Part shown: in pieces, positions 5,812 to 5,840 of the stretch
Numbering within the stretch: the first letter of the stretch is position 1
Layout: each line of letters begins with the position of its first letter
NCBI GenBank assembly: GCA_029936705.1
Contig: JAPYSD010000250.1
Coordinates: forward strand, 1-5,840
Length of the DNA: 5,840 nt
Source of the DNA: Croceicoccus sp.
GTDB lineage: Bacteria; Pseudomonadota; Alphaproteobacteria; Sphingomonadales; Sphingomonadaceae
Reading direction: 5' to 3'
The notes under the pieces: model-generated
What the model was told of the DNA's origin: nothing
Database searches by the model: none
What the model saw: the letters and a program-made list of their open reading frames with translations, nothing else
Made by a program: the position numbers and the translations under genes

Positions 5812-5840
5812 CGCCTTACTGAAATGTCGCGCCAATCCCC

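Larger units (their letters stand above)
5271..5840. other. Gene-free region, probable intergenic space with a structured leader for a plus-strand gene beyond the edge
   Basis: No protein family is recognisable in any frame over about 570 nt. A plus-strand frame stays open from an ATG at 5414 to the edge. Its codons lack the strong G/C third-position bias of the neighbouring genes, and its product resembles nothing I know. The stretch contains many inverted repeats, several listed separately. An A/T-rich patch around 5361-5370 (TTTATATT) could hold a promoter core for either strand, but I find no good -35 hexamer. In alphaproteobacteria the amidase-mrcA-prfB group is often next to rne, so a divergent rne with a long 5' untranslated region is the most likely explanation. 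The characteristic RNase E N-terminus is not within the window, so this remains an inference. Confidence 0.5.

Noticed and set aside
5414..5840. Plus-strand frame open from ATG at 5414 to the window edge (142 codons)
   Set aside because: About a third of its first 80 codons end in A or T, unlike the neighbours; the product (starting MGYLAHRKS) matches nothing known, and no Shine-Dalgarno precedes it. It is not the RNase E N-terminus. It would be worth revisiting only if the frame proves to continue into a conserved protein.

Overview
The window is GC-rich DNA from an alphaproteobacterium, most likely a sphingomonad. This rests on the gene set, the protein sequences and strong G/C preference at third codon positions, not on a database search. 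All recognised genes lie on the minus strand. Read in the direction of transcription, from the right edge to the left, they are: a membrane-anchored N-acetylmuramoyl-L-alanine amidase (4323-5225), the bifunctional peptidoglycan synthase PBP1A (mrcA, 1668-4199), an exported PrxQ/BCP-like peroxiredoxin (1089-1640), and peptide chain release factor 2 (prfB, 1-934). prfB runs off the left edge and lacks roughly its last 50-65 residues.

The amidase and PBP1A are both cell-wall enzymes, one cutting the peptide off the glycan and one polymerising and crosslinking it. The amidase-mrcA-prfB order is common in alphaproteobacteria, often beside rne (RNase E). Here a periplasmic peroxiredoxin sits 27 nt after mrcA and is probably co-transcribed with it. 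A GC-rich hairpin after the peroxiredoxin stop may end that transcript. prfB then has its own 154-nt leader, with a second, tetraloop-capped hairpin just upstream of a good Shine-Dalgarno sequence. The prfB start region carries CTT GAC in frame where many bacteria have the programmed-frameshift site CTT TGA C, so this RF2 needs no frameshift.

The right end (about 5271-5840) has no convincing gene. It does hold a series of inverted repeats, including a nested three-way-junction-like fold (5618-5710), a pair of mutually exclusive stems (5437-5474) and a long hairpin close to the edge (5773-5811). My best reading is an intergenic region containing a long structured 5' leader for a plus-strand gene that begins beyond the window, plausibly rne by synteny. 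That is inference. This region is the best candidate for something undescribed. I saw no tRNA, rRNA, CRISPR array, insertion sequence or attachment site.
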